Positions 10,530 through 19,219 of a stretch of DNA of 64,000 bases are shown piece after piece (position 1 is the first letter of the stretch; each line of letters opens with the position of its first letter). This stretch comes from Aeromicrobium flavum (GTDB lineage: Bacteria > Actinomycetota > Actinomycetes > Propionibacteriales > Nocardioidaceae), in contig NZ_BJZQ01000012.1 of NCBI RefSeq assembly GCF_007992115.1, forward strand, positions 1 to 64,000, in the 5' to 3' direction. The notes below the pieces were generated by a model. That model did not search any database. It saw only the letters and a program-made list of their open reading frames with translations, and was not told the DNA's origin. Position numbers and translations under genes: made by a program.

Positions 10530-11381
10530 ATGCCACGTTCGGATCTCGGACCCACCGGTCGCCCCATGCCCGAGCTCCCGGACCCCGGACCACGGACCAC
10601 GCAGGGCCCCGCCGTCGTCATCTCGATGTGCAACCAGAAGGGCGGCGTGGGCAAGACCACCACCACGATCAACCTTGGCGCCGCGCTGGCCGAGACCGGT
10701 CGCCGGGTGCTCCTGGTCGACTTCGACCCGCAGGGCTCGATGACGGTCGGACTGGGCTACAACGCCCACGAGATCGAGCAGAGCATCTACCACGTCCTGA
10801 TGGACCGTGAGCTCTCCATGAAGGAGATCATCATGGAGACCTCCGTCAAGAACCTCGACCTCGTGCCGGCCAACATCGATCTGTCGGCCGCCGAGATGCG
10901 CCTCGTCACCGAGGTCGGCCGCGAGCAGGTCCTCGCCCGCGCCCTGCGCGACGTGCGCCGCGACTACGACGTCATCCTCATCGACTGCCAGCCGTCGCTG
11001 GGCCTGCTGACGGTCAACGCCCTCACCGCGTCCGACGGCGTCCTCATCCCGCTGGAGTGCGAGTACTTCGCCCTGCGCGGCGTGGCGCTGCTCAACGAGA
11101 CCATCGAGAAGGTCCGCGACCGCACCAACTTCGACCTGCGGGTCATCGGCCTGCTGGGCACGATGTTCGACAGCCGCACGCTGCACGGTCGCGAGGTCCT
11201 CCAGACCCTCGTCGACGGCTGGGGCGACGCGGTGTTCCACACCGTCATCCGCCGCACGGTCAAGTTCTCCGACTCCACCGTCGCGGGCGAGCCGATCACC
11301 GAGTACGCGCCGACGTCGCCGGGTGCCGAGGCCTACCGACAGCTGGCCAGGGAAGTGCTGCAGCGGTGTCCCGACGCGTGA
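10530..11381 (+). CDS. ParA/Soj-family ATPase
   Basis: A 283-residue ParA-type ATPase. Deviant Walker A is KGGVGKTTTTINLG, then LLVDFDPQGSMT and the Walker B-like VILIDCQPSLG; all chromosome-partition ParA hallmarks are present. An N-terminal Pro-rich tail of about 25 residues precedes the domain. It is not the origin-linked parAB pair: it sits with scpAB, like Rv1708 of M. tuberculosis, and the downstream gene is a small putative DNA-binding protein rather than ParB. A role in nucleoid or cargo positioning linked to SMC-ScpAB is inferred. I chose the ATG at 10530 with TACAGT seven nt upstream; GTG 10509 (overlapping the xerD stop) and GTG 10521 are alternatives in the same frame. Confidence 0.85.
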   Translation: MPRSDLGPTGRPMPELPDPGPRTTQGPAVVISMCNQKGGVGKTTTTINLGAALAETGRRVLLVDFDPQGSMTVGLGYNAHEIEQSIYHVLMDRELSMKEIIMETSVKNLDLVPANIDLSAAEMRLVTEVGREQVLARALRDVRRDYDVILIDCQPSLGLLTVNALTASDGVLIPLECEYFALRGVALLNETIEKVRDRTNFDLRVIGLLGTMFDSRTLHGREVLQTLVDGWGDAVFHTVIRRTVKFSDSTVAGEPITEYAPTSPGAEAYRQLAREVLQRCPDA

Positions 11382-11680
11382 ACCTGCCCGGGGCGGACGA
11401 GCTGTTCCGGCCGACCGTTCCCAGTGGCTCCCGTAACGATGACGCCCCCGCCGTGCCGGCCTCCGGCAGCGGCCGGGTCAAGCACGACGAGAAGATGACC
11501 GTCTACCTGACCAGCGACGAGCTCCTCGCGATCGAGCAGGCGCGCCTCGAGCTGCGCTCCGTGCTGGGCCGCAAGGTCGACCGTGGCCGCCTGGTGCGCG
11601 CGGCGATCGCCGGTGCGCTGGCCGACCTCGACACCCGTGGGGGCGACAGCGAGCTCGCCCGTCGGCTCGGCGAGGAATGA
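11378..11680 (+). CDS. Small putative ribbon-helix-helix protein, ParA partner
   Basis: A 100-residue protein tightly coupled to parA (GTGA overlap at 11378) and to scpA (ATGA at 11677). Residues 1-30 are Pro/Ser-rich and disordered. The C-terminal two thirds begins KMTVYLTSDELLAIEQARLE and continues with KVDRGRLVRAAI. One predicted beta strand followed by two helices is the ribbon-helix-helix pattern of small centromere-binding proteins (ParG/Arc type). By position it could be the DNA-binding partner of the ParA. No family was recognised from memory, so partner and function are inference. GTG 11366 is an alternative start. Confidence 0.65.
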   Translation: MNLPGADELFRPTVPSGSRNDDAPAVPASGSGRVKHDEKMTVYLTSDELLAIEQARLELRSVLGRKVDRGRLVRAAIAGALADLDTRGGDSELARRLGEE

Positions 11681-12570
11681 GGCCTGCGGTGTCCGTCGCC
11701 GAGCCGGCACCCACCGACGCGCCCGACGCCGGCTTCTCGGTCACGCTGGGCAACTTCGAGGGGCCCTTCGACCTGCTGCTGCAGCTGATCTCCAAGCACC
11801 AGCTCGACATCACCGAGGTGGCGCTGTCCGTCGTCACGTCGGACTTCATCGCCTACACGCGTGAGCTCGAGGACGACCTCGAGCAGACCACGAACTTCCT
11901 GCTGATCGCGGCGACCCTGCTCGACCTCAAGACGGCGCGGCTGCTGCCGCAGGCCGAGGTCGAGGACGAGGAGGACCTCGCCCTGCTCGAGGCCCGCGAC
12001 CTGCTGTTCGCCCGGCTCATGCAGTACCGCGCCTTCAAGACCGTCGCCGCCATCTTGGCCGAGCGCTTCGAGAACGCGCTGCTGCGCCACCCCCGTGCCG
12101 TCACGCTCGAGCCCCGGTTCGCGTCGCTGCTGCCCGAGGTCGAGATCCGTGCCACCGCCCAGGACCTCGCCGCCCTCGCGGCCGCCGCGCTGGCGCCCAA
12201 GCAGGTGCCGCTCGTGTCGCTGGCGCACCTGCACGCGCCGTCGGTCAGCGTGCGCGAGCAGGCGCACCTCGTGGTCGACCGGCTGCGCCGCGAGCGCTCG
12301 CTCACGTTCCGCGCCATCACCCAGGACGCGCCCGACGGCCAGACGAAGGTCGCGCGATTCCTCGCGCTGCTCGAGCTGTTCCGCGAGGGGATGCTGTCGT
12401 TCGAGCAGGCCGAACCGCTCGGCGAGCTGACCGTCCGCTGGACCGGCAGCGACGACGGCGACATCGACGTGGGCGACGAGTTCGACGAGCCGCTGTCGGC
12501 CGACGACGACGCCGGTACCGCACCGCTTGCGGAGGACGAGACGACCGGAAGTGACGATGACCGAGACTGA
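11677..12570 (+). CDS. scpA: Segregation and condensation protein A
   Basis: A 297-residue kleisin that bridges the SMC heads in the bacterial condensin complex. The hallmark NFEGPFDLLLQLISKHQLDI lies at residues 25-44, followed by the helical TNFLLIAATLLDLKTARLLP stretch that binds the SMC neck. The C-terminal winged-helix region (ARFLALLELFREG) binds the SMC head cap. The last 35 residues are very acidic. The start overlaps the preceding stop and the end overlaps scpB by 14 nt, as is usual for this pair. Confidence 0.94.
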   Translation: MRPAVSVAEPAPTDAPDAGFSVTLGNFEGPFDLLLQLISKHQLDITEVALSVVTSDFIAYTRELEDDLEQTTNFLLIAATLLDLKTARLLPQAEVEDEEDLALLEARDLLFARLMQYRAFKTVAAILAERFENALLRHPRAVTLEPRFASLLPEVEIRATAQDLAALAAAALAPKQVPLVSLAHLHAPSVSVREQAHLVVDRLRRERSLTFRAITQDAPDGQTKVARFLALLELFREGMLSFEQAEPLGELTVRWTGSDDGDIDVGDEFDEPLSADDDAGTAPLAEDETTGSDDDRD

Positions 12571-13246
12571 CGACCAGGGCCTCACCGCGCCCGCCGAGCC
12601 CGAGCGACCGCCGGTCGAGCTGCGCCCCGCCCTCGAGGCCGTGCTGATGATCGCCGACGAGCCGCTGGAGCACCTCGTGCTCGCGCAGGCCGTCGGGCAC
12701 CCGCCGGCCGACGTCGAGCAGGCCCTGCGCGCGCTCGCCGACGAGTACACCGAGCAGGGCCGCGGCTTCGAGCTGCGCGAGCTGGCCGGCGGCTGGCGGT
12801 TCTACAGCCGCGAGGACTACGCCGACGTCGTCGCGGCCTTCGTGCTCGAGGGACAGCAGGCCAAACTCAGCCAGGCGGCGCTCGAGACACTCGCCGTGGT
12901 GGCGTACCGCCAGCCCATCAGCCGTTCGCGCATCTCCGCGATCCGCGGCGTCAACGTCGACGGCGTCGTGCGCACGCTGGTCACCCGCGGGCTCATCACC
13001 GAGCTGGGGCACGACGGCGAGTCCGGCGCGATCCTCTACGGCACCACCAACTACTTCCTCGAGCGGATGGGCCTGGGCGGGCTCGACGAGCTGCCCGAGC
13101 TCGCTCCGATGCTGCCCGACCTGGAGGACCTCGACAGCGAGCTCGAGCGCGTCGCCCAGCAGACCGCCGAGCGCGAGGCCGTTCCCGCCGAGGGCGAGGC
13201 CGCGCCCGAGGCCGGCACCGAGTCGAAGGAGGGCACCGATGGCTGA
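12557..13246 (+). CDS. scpB: Segregation and condensation protein B
   Basis: A 229-residue ScpB, the KITE subunit that dimerises on the ScpA kleisin linker. Two winged-helix domains are recognisable: residues 20-95 (ALEAVLMIADEPLEHLVLAQ) and 100-170 (LSQAALETLAVVAYRQPISR, then IRGVNVDGVVRTLVTRGLI). The C-terminus is an acidic Ala/Glu tail. The start is ATG 12557; GTG 12551 is possible. It overlaps scpA by 14 nt and rluB by 8 nt. Confidence 0.93.
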   Translation: MTETDDQGLTAPAEPERPPVELRPALEAVLMIADEPLEHLVLAQAVGHPPADVEQALRALADEYTEQGRGFELRELAGGWRFYSREDYADVVAAFVLEGQQAKLSQAALETLAVVAYRQPISRSRISAIRGVNVDGVVRTLVTRGLITELGHDGESGAILYGTTNYFLERMGLGGLDELPELAPMLPDLEDLDSELERVAQQTAEREAVPAEGEAAPEAGTESKEGTDG

Positions 13247-13967
13247 GCCGATCCGCCTGCAGAAGGTGCTCGCGGCCGCCGGCGTCGCCAGCCGTCGCCG
13301 CTGCGAGGAGCTCATGGTCGAGGGCCGCGTCGAGGTCAACGGCGAGATCGTCACCCAGCTGGGCGCGCGCGTCGACCCCGTGGGCGACGTGGTCCGCGTC
13401 GACGGCAAGCGCATCCCACCGCCGTCCGACCACGCCTACGTGATGCTCAACAAGCCCCGGGGTGTCGTCAGCTCCATGGCCGACGAGCAGGGCAGGCCCG
13501 ACCTGTCCGGCCTGCTCGAGGACCGCACCGACCGGCTCTTCCACGTGGGCCGGCTCGACACGGACACCTCCGGGCTGCTGATCCTCACCAACGACGGCGA
13601 CCTCGCGCACCAGCTCGCGCACCCGTCCTTCGAGGTCACCAAGACCTACGTCGCCCTGGTCGACGGCACGGTCGCCTCCGCCCTGGGCCGGAAGCTGCGC
13701 GGGGGAGTGGAGCTCGAGGACGGCGTCACCGCCGTCGACCGCTTCCACGTCCTCGACCGCAGCCGCGGCAAGAGCCTCGTCGAGCTCGACCTGCACAGCG
13801 GCAAGAACCGGATCGTGCGCCGGCTGCTGCACGAGGTCGGCCACCCGGTGCTGGAGCTGACGCGCACCGCGTTCGGTCCGCTGCGCCTGGGCGACCTGCG
13901 GTCCGGAGCCCTGCGCGACCTGTCCCGTGAGGAGCTCGGAGCGCTCTTCGATAGCGTGGAGGCATGA
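13239..13967 (+). CDS. rluB: 23S rRNA pseudouridine synthase, RluB/RsuA family
   Basis: A 242-residue pseudouridine synthase. The N-terminal S4 domain (residues 5-50, IRLQKVLAAAGVASRRRCEE) binds RNA. The catalytic motif GRLDTDTSGLLILTNDG carries the essential Asp, and KTYVALVDG and GKNRIVRRLL are the usual later motifs. It likely modifies 23S rRNA near position 2605 as RluB does; the exact uridine is inferred. The ATG lies inside the end of scpB, and the stop overlaps tyrA. Confidence 0.92.
   Translation: MAEPIRLQKVLAAAGVASRRRCEELMVEGRVEVNGEIVTQLGARVDPVGDVVRVDGKRIPPPSDHAYVMLNKPRGVVSSMADEQGRPDLSGLLEDRTDRLFHVGRLDTDTSGLLILTNDGDLAHQLAHPSFEVTKTYVALVDGTVASALGRKLRGGVELEDGVTAVDRFHVLDRSRGKSLVELDLHSGKNRIVRRLLHEVGHPVLELTRTAFGPLRLGDLRSGALRDLSREELGALFDSVEA
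13952..13957 (+). promoter_or_regulatory. Candidate -10 hexamer TAGCGT before tyrA
   Basis: TAGCGT is six nt before the tyrA ATG. The intervening GGAGG could equally be a ribosome-binding site, so a promoter here is only possible. Confidence 0.25.
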
Positions 13968-15028
13968 GTGCCGACCGTCCTGACGCCGTCGTGCCGGGTC
14001 CGGTCCTCGTCGTCGGCTGCGGCCTGATCGGCACCTCCGTCGCCCTTGCGCTGCGCGACCTGGGGGTGACCGTGCACCTGCGTGACGCCAGCGCCTCGCA
14101 CGTCGAGATCGCCGCCTCCGTCGGTGCCGGCAGCCCCGATCCGGTGGTGTCCCCGGCGCTCGTCGTCGTGGCGGTGCCGCCGGCGGCCGTCGTCGACGCC
14201 GTGCGCGCGGCGCTCGCGGAGTTCCCCGAGGCCGTCGTCACCGACGTCGCCAGCGTCAAGGGCCCGATCTGCGCGGCCGTCACCGATCCGCGCTTCGTCG
14301 GCGGTCACCCGATGGCGGGCAAGGAGCGCTCCGGCCCCATGGCCGCCTCCGGCCTGCTCTTCGAGGGCCGTGCGTGGGCGGTGGTCCCCACCGCCGACAC
14401 CGATCCCGAGGCGCAGGCGCTCGTCGAGCGAGTCGCGACCTCGGTCGGAGCCGTCGTCCGCCGGATGGACGCCGAGTCCCACGACCGGGCCGTGGCGCTC
14501 GTGTCGCACGTGCCGCATCTCGTCTCCGCCCTGACCGCCGGCCTCCTGACCGAGGCCCCCAGCGACGACCTGGCGCTCGCCGGCCAGGGCCTGCGCGACG
14601 TCATCCGGATCGCCGGCAGCGACCGCGGGCTGTGGGTGGACATCATCGGCAGCAACGCCGACCAGGTGGGGGGCATCCTCGACGACCTTGCCACGCGTCT
14701 CGACGACCTGCGGTCGGCGGTGCGCAACGCCGACGGCTCGGTGGGCGAGCACCTCGACCGCGGCCGGGCCGGCGTCGCCCGCGTGCCGGGCAAGCACGGC
14801 GATCAGCCCGCGGAGATCGCCACCGTCTTCGTCTCCATCGACGACACCCCGGGCGAGCTGTCTCGCCTGTTCGCCGCCGTCGGCAACGCCGGGGTCAACA
14901 TCGAGGACATGCGCATCGACCACGAGCTCGGCCGCCCTGTCGGCGTCGTCGAGGTCGTGGTGCAGGCCGGCGTCGCCGAGCACCTGCTCACCGCCCTGAC
15001 CGAACGCGGCTGGGCCGCGTTCCGCTGA
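13964..15028 (+). CDS. tyrA: Prephenate dehydrogenase
   Basis: A 354-residue TyrA of tyrosine biosynthesis, oxidising prephenate (or arogenate) with NAD(P). The Rossmann start is VLVVGCGLIGTSVALALRDLG. VVAVPPAAV and VTDVASVKGPI are the cofactor/substrate loop, and GGHPMAGKERSGP contains the conserved catalytic-site His. A C-terminal ACT domain (about 282-354: VFVSIDDTPGELSRLFAAVG) should give tyrosine feedback control. The ATG at 13964 overlaps the rluB stop. A tyrA placed between rluB and cmk is seen in several Nocardioidaceae-type clusters. Confidence 0.92.
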   Translation: MSADRPDAVVPGPVLVVGCGLIGTSVALALRDLGVTVHLRDASASHVEIAASVGAGSPDPVVSPALVVVAVPPAAVVDAVRAALAEFPEAVVTDVASVKGPICAAVTDPRFVGGHPMAGKERSGPMAASGLLFEGRAWAVVPTADTDPEAQALVERVATSVGAVVRRMDAESHDRAVALVSHVPHLVSALTAGLLTEAPSDDLALAGQGLRDVIRIAGSDRGLWVDIIGSNADQVGGILDDLATRLDDLRSAVRNADGSVGEHLDRGRAGVARVPGKHGDQPAEIATVFVSIDDTPGELSRLFAAVGNAGVNIEDMRIDHELGRPVGVVEVVVQAGVAEHLLTALTERGWAAFR

Positions 15029-15038
15029 GGAGAGATCC

Positions 15039-15698
15039 ATGACCGACGTCATCGCCATCGACGGCCCCTCCGGGTCGGGCAAGTCCAGCACCTCGCGCGG
15101 GGTCGCCTCGCGGCTGGGCTTCGCCTACCTGGACACGGGGGCGATGTACCGCGCGATGACCTGGGCGCTGCTGCAGCGGGGAGTCGACGTGCACGATCCC
15201 GCCGCCGTGGCCGCCGCGGCCCGTGAGGTCGTGCTGACCTCGGGCACCGACCCGGCCGCGCCCACCATCGCCGCCGACGGGGTCGACGTGTCCGAGCCGA
15301 TCCGCGGTGACGAGGTCACCTCGGCGGTCAGCCCGGTGGCGACGGTGCCCGAGGTCCGCGAGCAGCTCGTGGCCCTCCAGCGGGACGCGATCGCCCGGGC
15401 GACGGGCGGCATCGTCGTCGAGGGGCGGGACATCGGCACGGTCGTCGCCCCGGACGCGTCGCTGAAGATCTACCTCGTCGCCGACCCCGTCGCCCGCGCG
15501 CAGCGGCGTGCCGCCGAGCTGGGTGTCGAGGACGCCGAGGCGATGCGCGAAGCCCTGGCCCGGCGCGACGCGATCGACTCCAACCGTGCGGCGTCGCCCC
15601 TGGCGCAGGCCGACGACGCGGTCGTGGTCGACGGCACCGACCTCACGCTCGACGAGGTCATCGACCGCATCGTCGGCCTCGCCACCGCGTCGGCCTGA
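15039..15698 (+). CDS. cmk: Cytidylate kinase
   Basis: A 219-residue CMP/dCMP kinase that makes CDP and dCDP from ATP. The P-loop is [17 protein letters not shown] at residues 6-22. [11 protein letters not shown] is the NMP-binding motif, [11 protein letters not shown] holds the catalytic Asp, and RAQRRAAEL and RRDAIDSNR follow the family pattern. The ATG has GGAGAGATCC just upstream. In most actinobacteria der/engA follows; here the next genes are rpsP-rimM-trmD, so two conserved blocks have been joined. Confidence 0.95.
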   Translation: MTDVIAIDGPSGSGKSSTSRGVASRLGFAYLDTGAMYRAMTWALLQRGVDVHDPAAVAAAAREVVLTSGTDPAAPTIAADGVDVSEPIRGDEVTSAVSPVATVPEVREQLVALQRDAIARATGGIVVEGRDIGTVVAPDASLKIYLVADPVARAQRRAAELGVEDAEAMREALARRDAIDSNRAASPLAQADDAVVVDGTDLTLDEVIDRIVGLATASA

Positions 15699-15710
15699 CG
15701 CGGTCGGCCG

Positions 15711-15725
15711 CCCGCGCGACGCGGG
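15711..15725 (+). terminator. Short hairpin after cmk
   Basis: CCCGCG-CGA-CGCGGG forms a 6-bp stem with a 3-nt loop 13 nt after the cmk stop. It has no T-tract and directly abuts the rpsP -35, so termination here is possible but weakly supported. Confidence 0.35.
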
Positions 15726-15755
15726 TTGGAGCCCGGGGCCGACGTCTGGCAGAAT
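15726..15755 (+). promoter_or_regulatory. Candidate rpsP promoter
   Basis: TTGGAG (15726-15731), an 18-nt spacer and CAGAAT (15750-15755) give a sigma70-like promoter for the rpsP-khpA-rimM-trmD operon. The leader would be about 120 nt. A weak AAGGAG sits at 15866-15871 ahead of the GTG start. Confidence 0.45.
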
Positions 15756-15882
15756 GGGGGATTGCGTCCGGAACCGATGGGCCCTCTCTCCCGTCGGACC
15801 CGGCCCCAGACGACGACCGGCATGCCCCACACGCCGGTTCCGAATCACCCACAGATCGATACTTCAAGGAGACACCACACTC

Positions 15883-16359
15883 GTGGCAGTCAAGATTCGC
15901 CTCAAGCGGATGGGCAAGATCCGCACGCCGTTCTACCGCATCGTCGTCGCCGACAGCCGCACCAAGCGTGACGGCCGCGTCATCGAGGAGATCGGCACGT
16001 ACAACCCCAAGACGGAGCCGTCGACCATCAACGTCGACTCCGAGCGCGCCCAGTACTGGCTCGGCGTCGGCGCGCAGCCGACCGAGGCCGTCGCGGCGAT
16101 CCTCAAGCTGACCGGCGACATCGGCGGCAACGCCACCCTCAAGCAGCCCGAGCCCAAGGCCGACAAGGCCGAGGCGTTCCAGGCCGCGCTGAAGGAGCTG
16201 CACGCCGAGCCGAAGAAGTCCGCCACCACGAAGGCCAAGAAGGCCGACGCGAAGGCTGACGAGCCCCCCGCCGAGGAGCCCAAGGCCGACGAGGCGCCCG
16301 CCGAGGAGCCGAAGGCCGACGAGGCCAAGGCCGAGGACACGAAGGCCGACGAGGCCTGA
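15883..16359 (+). CDS. rpsP: Ribosomal protein S16 with long charged tail
   Basis: S16 of the small ribosomal subunit. The core ([20 protein letters not shown], about residues 1-85) is canonical. The protein is 158 residues against a usual 80-100 because of a C-terminal tail from about residue 90, rich in Lys, Ala, Glu and Asp. The tail contains repeated [10 protein letters not shown] units preceded by a basic [12 protein letters not shown] segment. Long S16 tails are known in actinobacteria and are expected to be disordered. The start is GTG 15883, matching the conserved VAVKIRL N-terminus. It is the first gene of a ribosome-maturation operon. Confidence 0.95.
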   Translation: MAVKIRLKRMGKIRTPFYRIVVADSRTKRDGRVIEEIGTYNPKTEPSTINVDSERAQYWLGVGAQPTEAVAAILKLTGDIGGNATLKQPEPKADKAEAFQAALKELHAEPKKSATTKAKKADAKADEPPAEEPKADEAPAEEPKADEAKAEDTKADEA

Positions 16360-16361
16360 TC

Positions 16362-16613
16362 ATGGCCGCCGTCATGCAGGAGGTCGTCGAGCACCTCGTC
16401 GCCGGCATCGTCGACAACCCCGACGAGGTCCAGGTCCGCTCCAAGCAGACCCGCCGCGGCGAGCTGTTCGAGGTTCGGGTCAACCCGAACGACCTCGGCA
16501 AGGTCATCGGTCGTCAGGGTCGTACGGCCACGGCGATCCGCACCGTCGCATCGGCCATCGCCGGTGCCGACGGAGCGCGGATCGACTTCGTGGACGTCGA
16601 CCGGCGCCGCTGA
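16362..16613 (+). CDS. khpA: KH-domain RNA-binding protein KhpA
   Basis: An 83-residue single-KH protein. The GxxG loop is in LGKVIGRQGRTATAIR. It begins just two bases after the rpsP stop and precedes rimM, the standard location (formerly YlqC). KhpA, with KhpB, binds RNAs that affect cell division and elongation in Gram-positives; the role here is inferred from the family. Confidence 0.93.
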   Translation: MAAVMQEVVEHLVAGIVDNPDEVQVRSKQTRRGELFEVRVNPNDLGKVIGRQGRTATAIRTVASAIAGADGARIDFVDVDRRR

Positions 16614-16621
16614 GCACGATC

Positions 16622-17137
16622 ATGCGCGTCGTCGTCGGTCGGATCGGCCGTGCCCACGGCATCCGCGGCGACCTCACCGTCGAGACCAGGACCGACGAGC
16701 CCGAACGGCGTTTCGCCGTGGGCTCGTCGGTCCTGTGTCGTGGTGGCACGTTGACCATCACCTCCGCCCGTGAGCACTCGGGCCGGCTGCTGGTGTCGTT
16801 CGCCGAGGTCCCCGACCGCACCGCCGCCGAGCAGCTGCACGGCGCCCTGCTCGAGGTCGAGGTCGACCCCGACGAGGTCCCCGACGACGACGAGGCCTAC
16901 TACGACCGCCAGCTGATCGGCCTGACCGTCCTCGTCGACGGCCAGACCCGCGGCACGGTCACCGAGGTGCTGCACCTGCCGGCGCACGACACCCTCGTGC
17001 TCGACCTCGACGGCCGCGAGGTCCAGGTCCCGTTCGTCGAGGCCCTCGTGCCCGACGTCGACCTGGACGCCGGCACCGTGACGGTCGAGGACCGCCCCGG
17101 CCTGCTCAACCCCGAGGACGCGGACGAGGTGCGCTAG
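16622..17137 (+). CDS. rimM: 16S rRNA processing protein RimM
   Basis: A 171-residue 30S maturation factor that assists 3'-major (head) domain assembly and binds S19. The N-terminal barrel [20 protein letters not shown] (residues 3-22) is diagnostic. The C-terminal PRC-barrel contains [11 protein letters not shown] and [13 protein letters not shown]. The ATG follows the khpA stop by 8 nt, and its TAG shares one base with the trmD GTG. Confidence 0.94.
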   Translation: MRVVVGRIGRAHGIRGDLTVETRTDEPERRFAVGSSVLCRGGTLTITSAREHSGRLLVSFAEVPDRTAAEQLHGALLEVEVDPDEVPDDDEAYYDRQLIGLTVLVDGQTRGTVTEVLHLPAHDTLVLDLDGREVQVPFVEALVPDVDLDAGTVTVEDRPGLLNPEDADEVR

Positions 17138-17826
17138 TGCGCATCGACGCGATCTCCATCTTCCCCGACTACTTCGCGCCGCTGGACCTGTCGCTGCCGG
17201 GCAAGGCGCGCCGCGCCGGCCTGGTCGACTTCACGGCCCACGACCTGCGCGGCTGGGCCACCGATCGCCACCGCACCGTCGACGACACGCCCTACGGCGG
17301 CGGCGCCGGCATGGTGATGAAGCCCGAGCCCTGGGGTGAGGCGCTCGACGCCGTCTGCACCGACGCTGCCGTACTCATCGTGCCCACGCCGTCCGGCGCC
17401 CCCTTCACCCACGCCGACGCCGTCGATCTCTCCGGTGCCGAGCACCTCGTGTTCGCCTGTGGCCGCTACGAGGGCATCGACCAGCGCGTCATCGACCACG
17501 CCGCCACGCGCTGGCAGGTCCGCGAGATCTCGCTGGGCGACTTCGTCGTCAACGGCGGAGAGGTCGCGGCTCTGGCCATCATCGAGGCCGTGGTGCGCCT
17601 GATCCCGGGTTTCATGGGCAACCCCGAGTCCCTCGCCGAGGAGTCCCACGCCGACGGCCTGCTGGAGTACCCCGTCTACACCAAGCCGGCGCACTGGCGT
17701 GACCTCGACGTCCCCGAGGTCCTGCTGTCGGGCGACCACGGCCGGATCGCCGCGTGGCGCCGCGAGCAGTCCCGGGCGCGCACGCGGCAGCGTCGTCCCG
17801 ATTTAACACACGACGCCGGCGAGTAA
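17137..17826 (+). CDS. trmD: tRNA (guanine-N1)-methyltransferase TrmD
   Basis: A 229-residue SPOUT methyltransferase that makes m1G37 in tRNAs reading CNN codons and prevents +1 frameshifting. [11 protein letters not shown], the trefoil-knot [10 protein letters not shown] with SAM-binding residues, [13 protein letters not shown] and [10 protein letters not shown] are all present. The start is GTG, overlapping the rimM stop. Codons at the extreme C-terminus are unusual for this GC-rich genome, including a TTA Leu (17803-17805) and an ACA Thr. The stop codon falls in the GTAAC repeats upstream of amt. Confidence 0.95.
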   Translation: MRIDAISIFPDYFAPLDLSLPGKARRAGLVDFTAHDLRGWATDRHRTVDDTPYGGGAGMVMKPEPWGEALDAVCTDAAVLIVPTPSGAPFTHADAVDLSGAEHLVFACGRYEGIDQRVIDHAATRWQVREISLGDFVVNGGEVAALAIIEAVVRLIPGFMGNPESLAEESHADGLLEYPVYTKPAHWRDLDVPEVLLSGDHGRIAAWRREQSRARTRQRRPDLTHDAGE

Positions 17827-17860
17827 CACGCCCGTAACGGCGGCGGAGGCCGGACGTAAT
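17823..17860 (+). promoter_or_regulatory. GTAAC repeats in 11-bp phase upstream of amt (GlnR-like)
   Basis: GTAAC at 17823-17827, GTAAC at 17834-17838 and GTAAT at 17856-17860 are spaced by 11 and 22 bp. Actinobacterial GlnR sites are built of gTnAC-N6-GaAAc half-sites in this phase. The second half-site matches only partly, so nitrogen control of amt by GlnR is a hypothesis. Confidence 0.4.
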
Positions 17861-17942
17861 CGGCCATGAGCAGTATCGGTTCAGCGTTGCGACAAGGGAG
17901 TTCGCGCGCTGCTCACGTGTTACCTACTGCGAAGAGGTTGAT

Positions 17943-19169
17943 ATGGAACCCGGGACGATCTGGCTGCTGATCTGCGCAGCACTTGTTCTCTTCATGACGC
18001 CCGGCCTGGCGTTCTTCTACGGCGGACTCGTCAAGGCCCAGAGCGTCATCTCGATGATGATGTTGAGCTTCGGTGCGATGGGCCTGGTCTTCGTGCTGTG
18101 GATCCTCTACGGCTTCAACATGGGCTCGGCCGGCGAGTCCGACCTCATCGACGGCTGGCTGGCGAACCCGTTCTCGGACTTCGCCCTGCAGGACCTCGCG
18201 ACCGGTGACGGCGCGTCCGGCCTGGCCGGCGTGGCCTTCGGCTCGACGTTCGCGGTGATCACGACGGCGCTGATCTCGGGTGCCGTCGCCGACCGCGCGC
18301 GCTTCTTCCCGTGGATGCTGTTCTCGGGCCTGTGGGCCACGATCGTCTACTTCCCCTCGCAGGGCTGGGTCTGGGGCTTCGACGACGAGGGTCTCACCGG
18401 CTGGATCGGCACGCTCACGATCGGTGACGCCGTCCCGATCGACTGGGCCGGTGGCACGGTCGTCCACATCAGCGCCGGCGCAGCGGCCTTCGCCCTCGCC
18501 CTGGTGCTCGGCAAGCGCACGGTCGGCTTCAGCAAGGACGCCGCCGAGCCGCACAACGTCCCGCTCGTCCTCATCGGCGCGGCCATCCTGTGGTTCGGCT
18601 GGTTCGGCTTCAACACCGGCGCGGCGACCGAGAGCGGCCTCGGCGCGCTCATCTTCCTGAACACGATCGCCGCGCCGGCCGCGGGCGTGCTCGGCTACAT
18701 CGTCGTCGAGCACTTCAAGGACGGGAAGCCGACCGCCGTCGGCGCCGCCTCGGGCATCGTCGCCGGCCTGGTCGCGATCACCCCGTCGTGCGCCAACCTG
18801 TCGCCGTTCTGGGCGATCGTCCTGGGCCTGCTGGCCGGTGCGGTCTGCTGCTTCGCGATCGACCTCAAGTACAAGCTCGGCTACGACGACTCGCTCGACG
18901 TGGTCGGCCTGCACCTGGTCGCCGGCTTCATCGGCTGCCTGTACCTGGGCTTCTTCGCCACGGACACGGGCCTGTTCACCGGTGGCAACCTGGAGCAGCT
19001 CGTCGCCCAGATCATCCCGTCGGTGTTCGTCGCGGTCTACTCCTTCGCCGTGGCCTTCGGCCTCGGCAAAGCGATCGACGCCACGATCGGCTTCCGGGTC
19101 ACCGAGGACGAGGAGGTCGCCGGTCTGGACAACGTCCTGCACGGCGGCGCCGCCTACAAGTTCGACTGA
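17943..19169 (+). CDS. amt: Ammonium transporter Amt
   Basis: A 408-residue Amt/Mep/Rh channel with about 11 membrane helices, starting [22 protein letters not shown]. The Amt signature region ([20 protein letters not shown]), [10 protein letters not shown] and the late [12 protein letters not shown] are all present. It imports ammonium. It is solitary: no glnK or glnD follows, and it sits between trmD and rplS. AGAGG lies just before the ATG. A stable hairpin follows, and GTAAC repeats upstream may bind GlnR. Confidence 0.94.
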   Translation: MEPGTIWLLICAALVLFMTPGLAFFYGGLVKAQSVISMMMLSFGAMGLVFVLWILYGFNMGSAGESDLIDGWLANPFSDFALQDLATGDGASGLAGVAFGSTFAVITTALISGAVADRARFFPWMLFSGLWATIVYFPSQGWVWGFDDEGLTGWIGTLTIGDAVPIDWAGGTVVHISAGAAAFALALVLGKRTVGFSKDAAEPHNVPLVLIGAAILWFGWFGFNTGAATESGLGALIFLNTIAAPAAGVLGYIVVEHFKDGKPTAVGAASGIVAGLVAITPSCANLSPFWAIVLGLLAGAVCCFAIDLKYKLGYDDSLDVVGLHLVAGFIGCLYLGFFATDTGLFTGGNLEQLVAQIIPSVFVAVYSFAVAFGLGKAIDATIGFRVTEDEEVAGLDNVLHGGAAYKFD

Positions 19170-19186
19170 TCACGCACCACCCGCGA

Positions 19187-19219
19187 CGCCCCGTCCCCGA
19201 TTTCCTCGGGGGCGGGGCG
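19187..19219 (+). terminator. Stable hairpin after amt
   Basis: CGCCCCGTCCCCGA (19187-19200) pairs with TCGGGGGCGGGGCG (19206-19219) over a 5-nt loop, with only one G-U position. There is no T-tract. Its loop and right arm also contain the element shared with the rpsB promoter. Confidence 0.6.
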
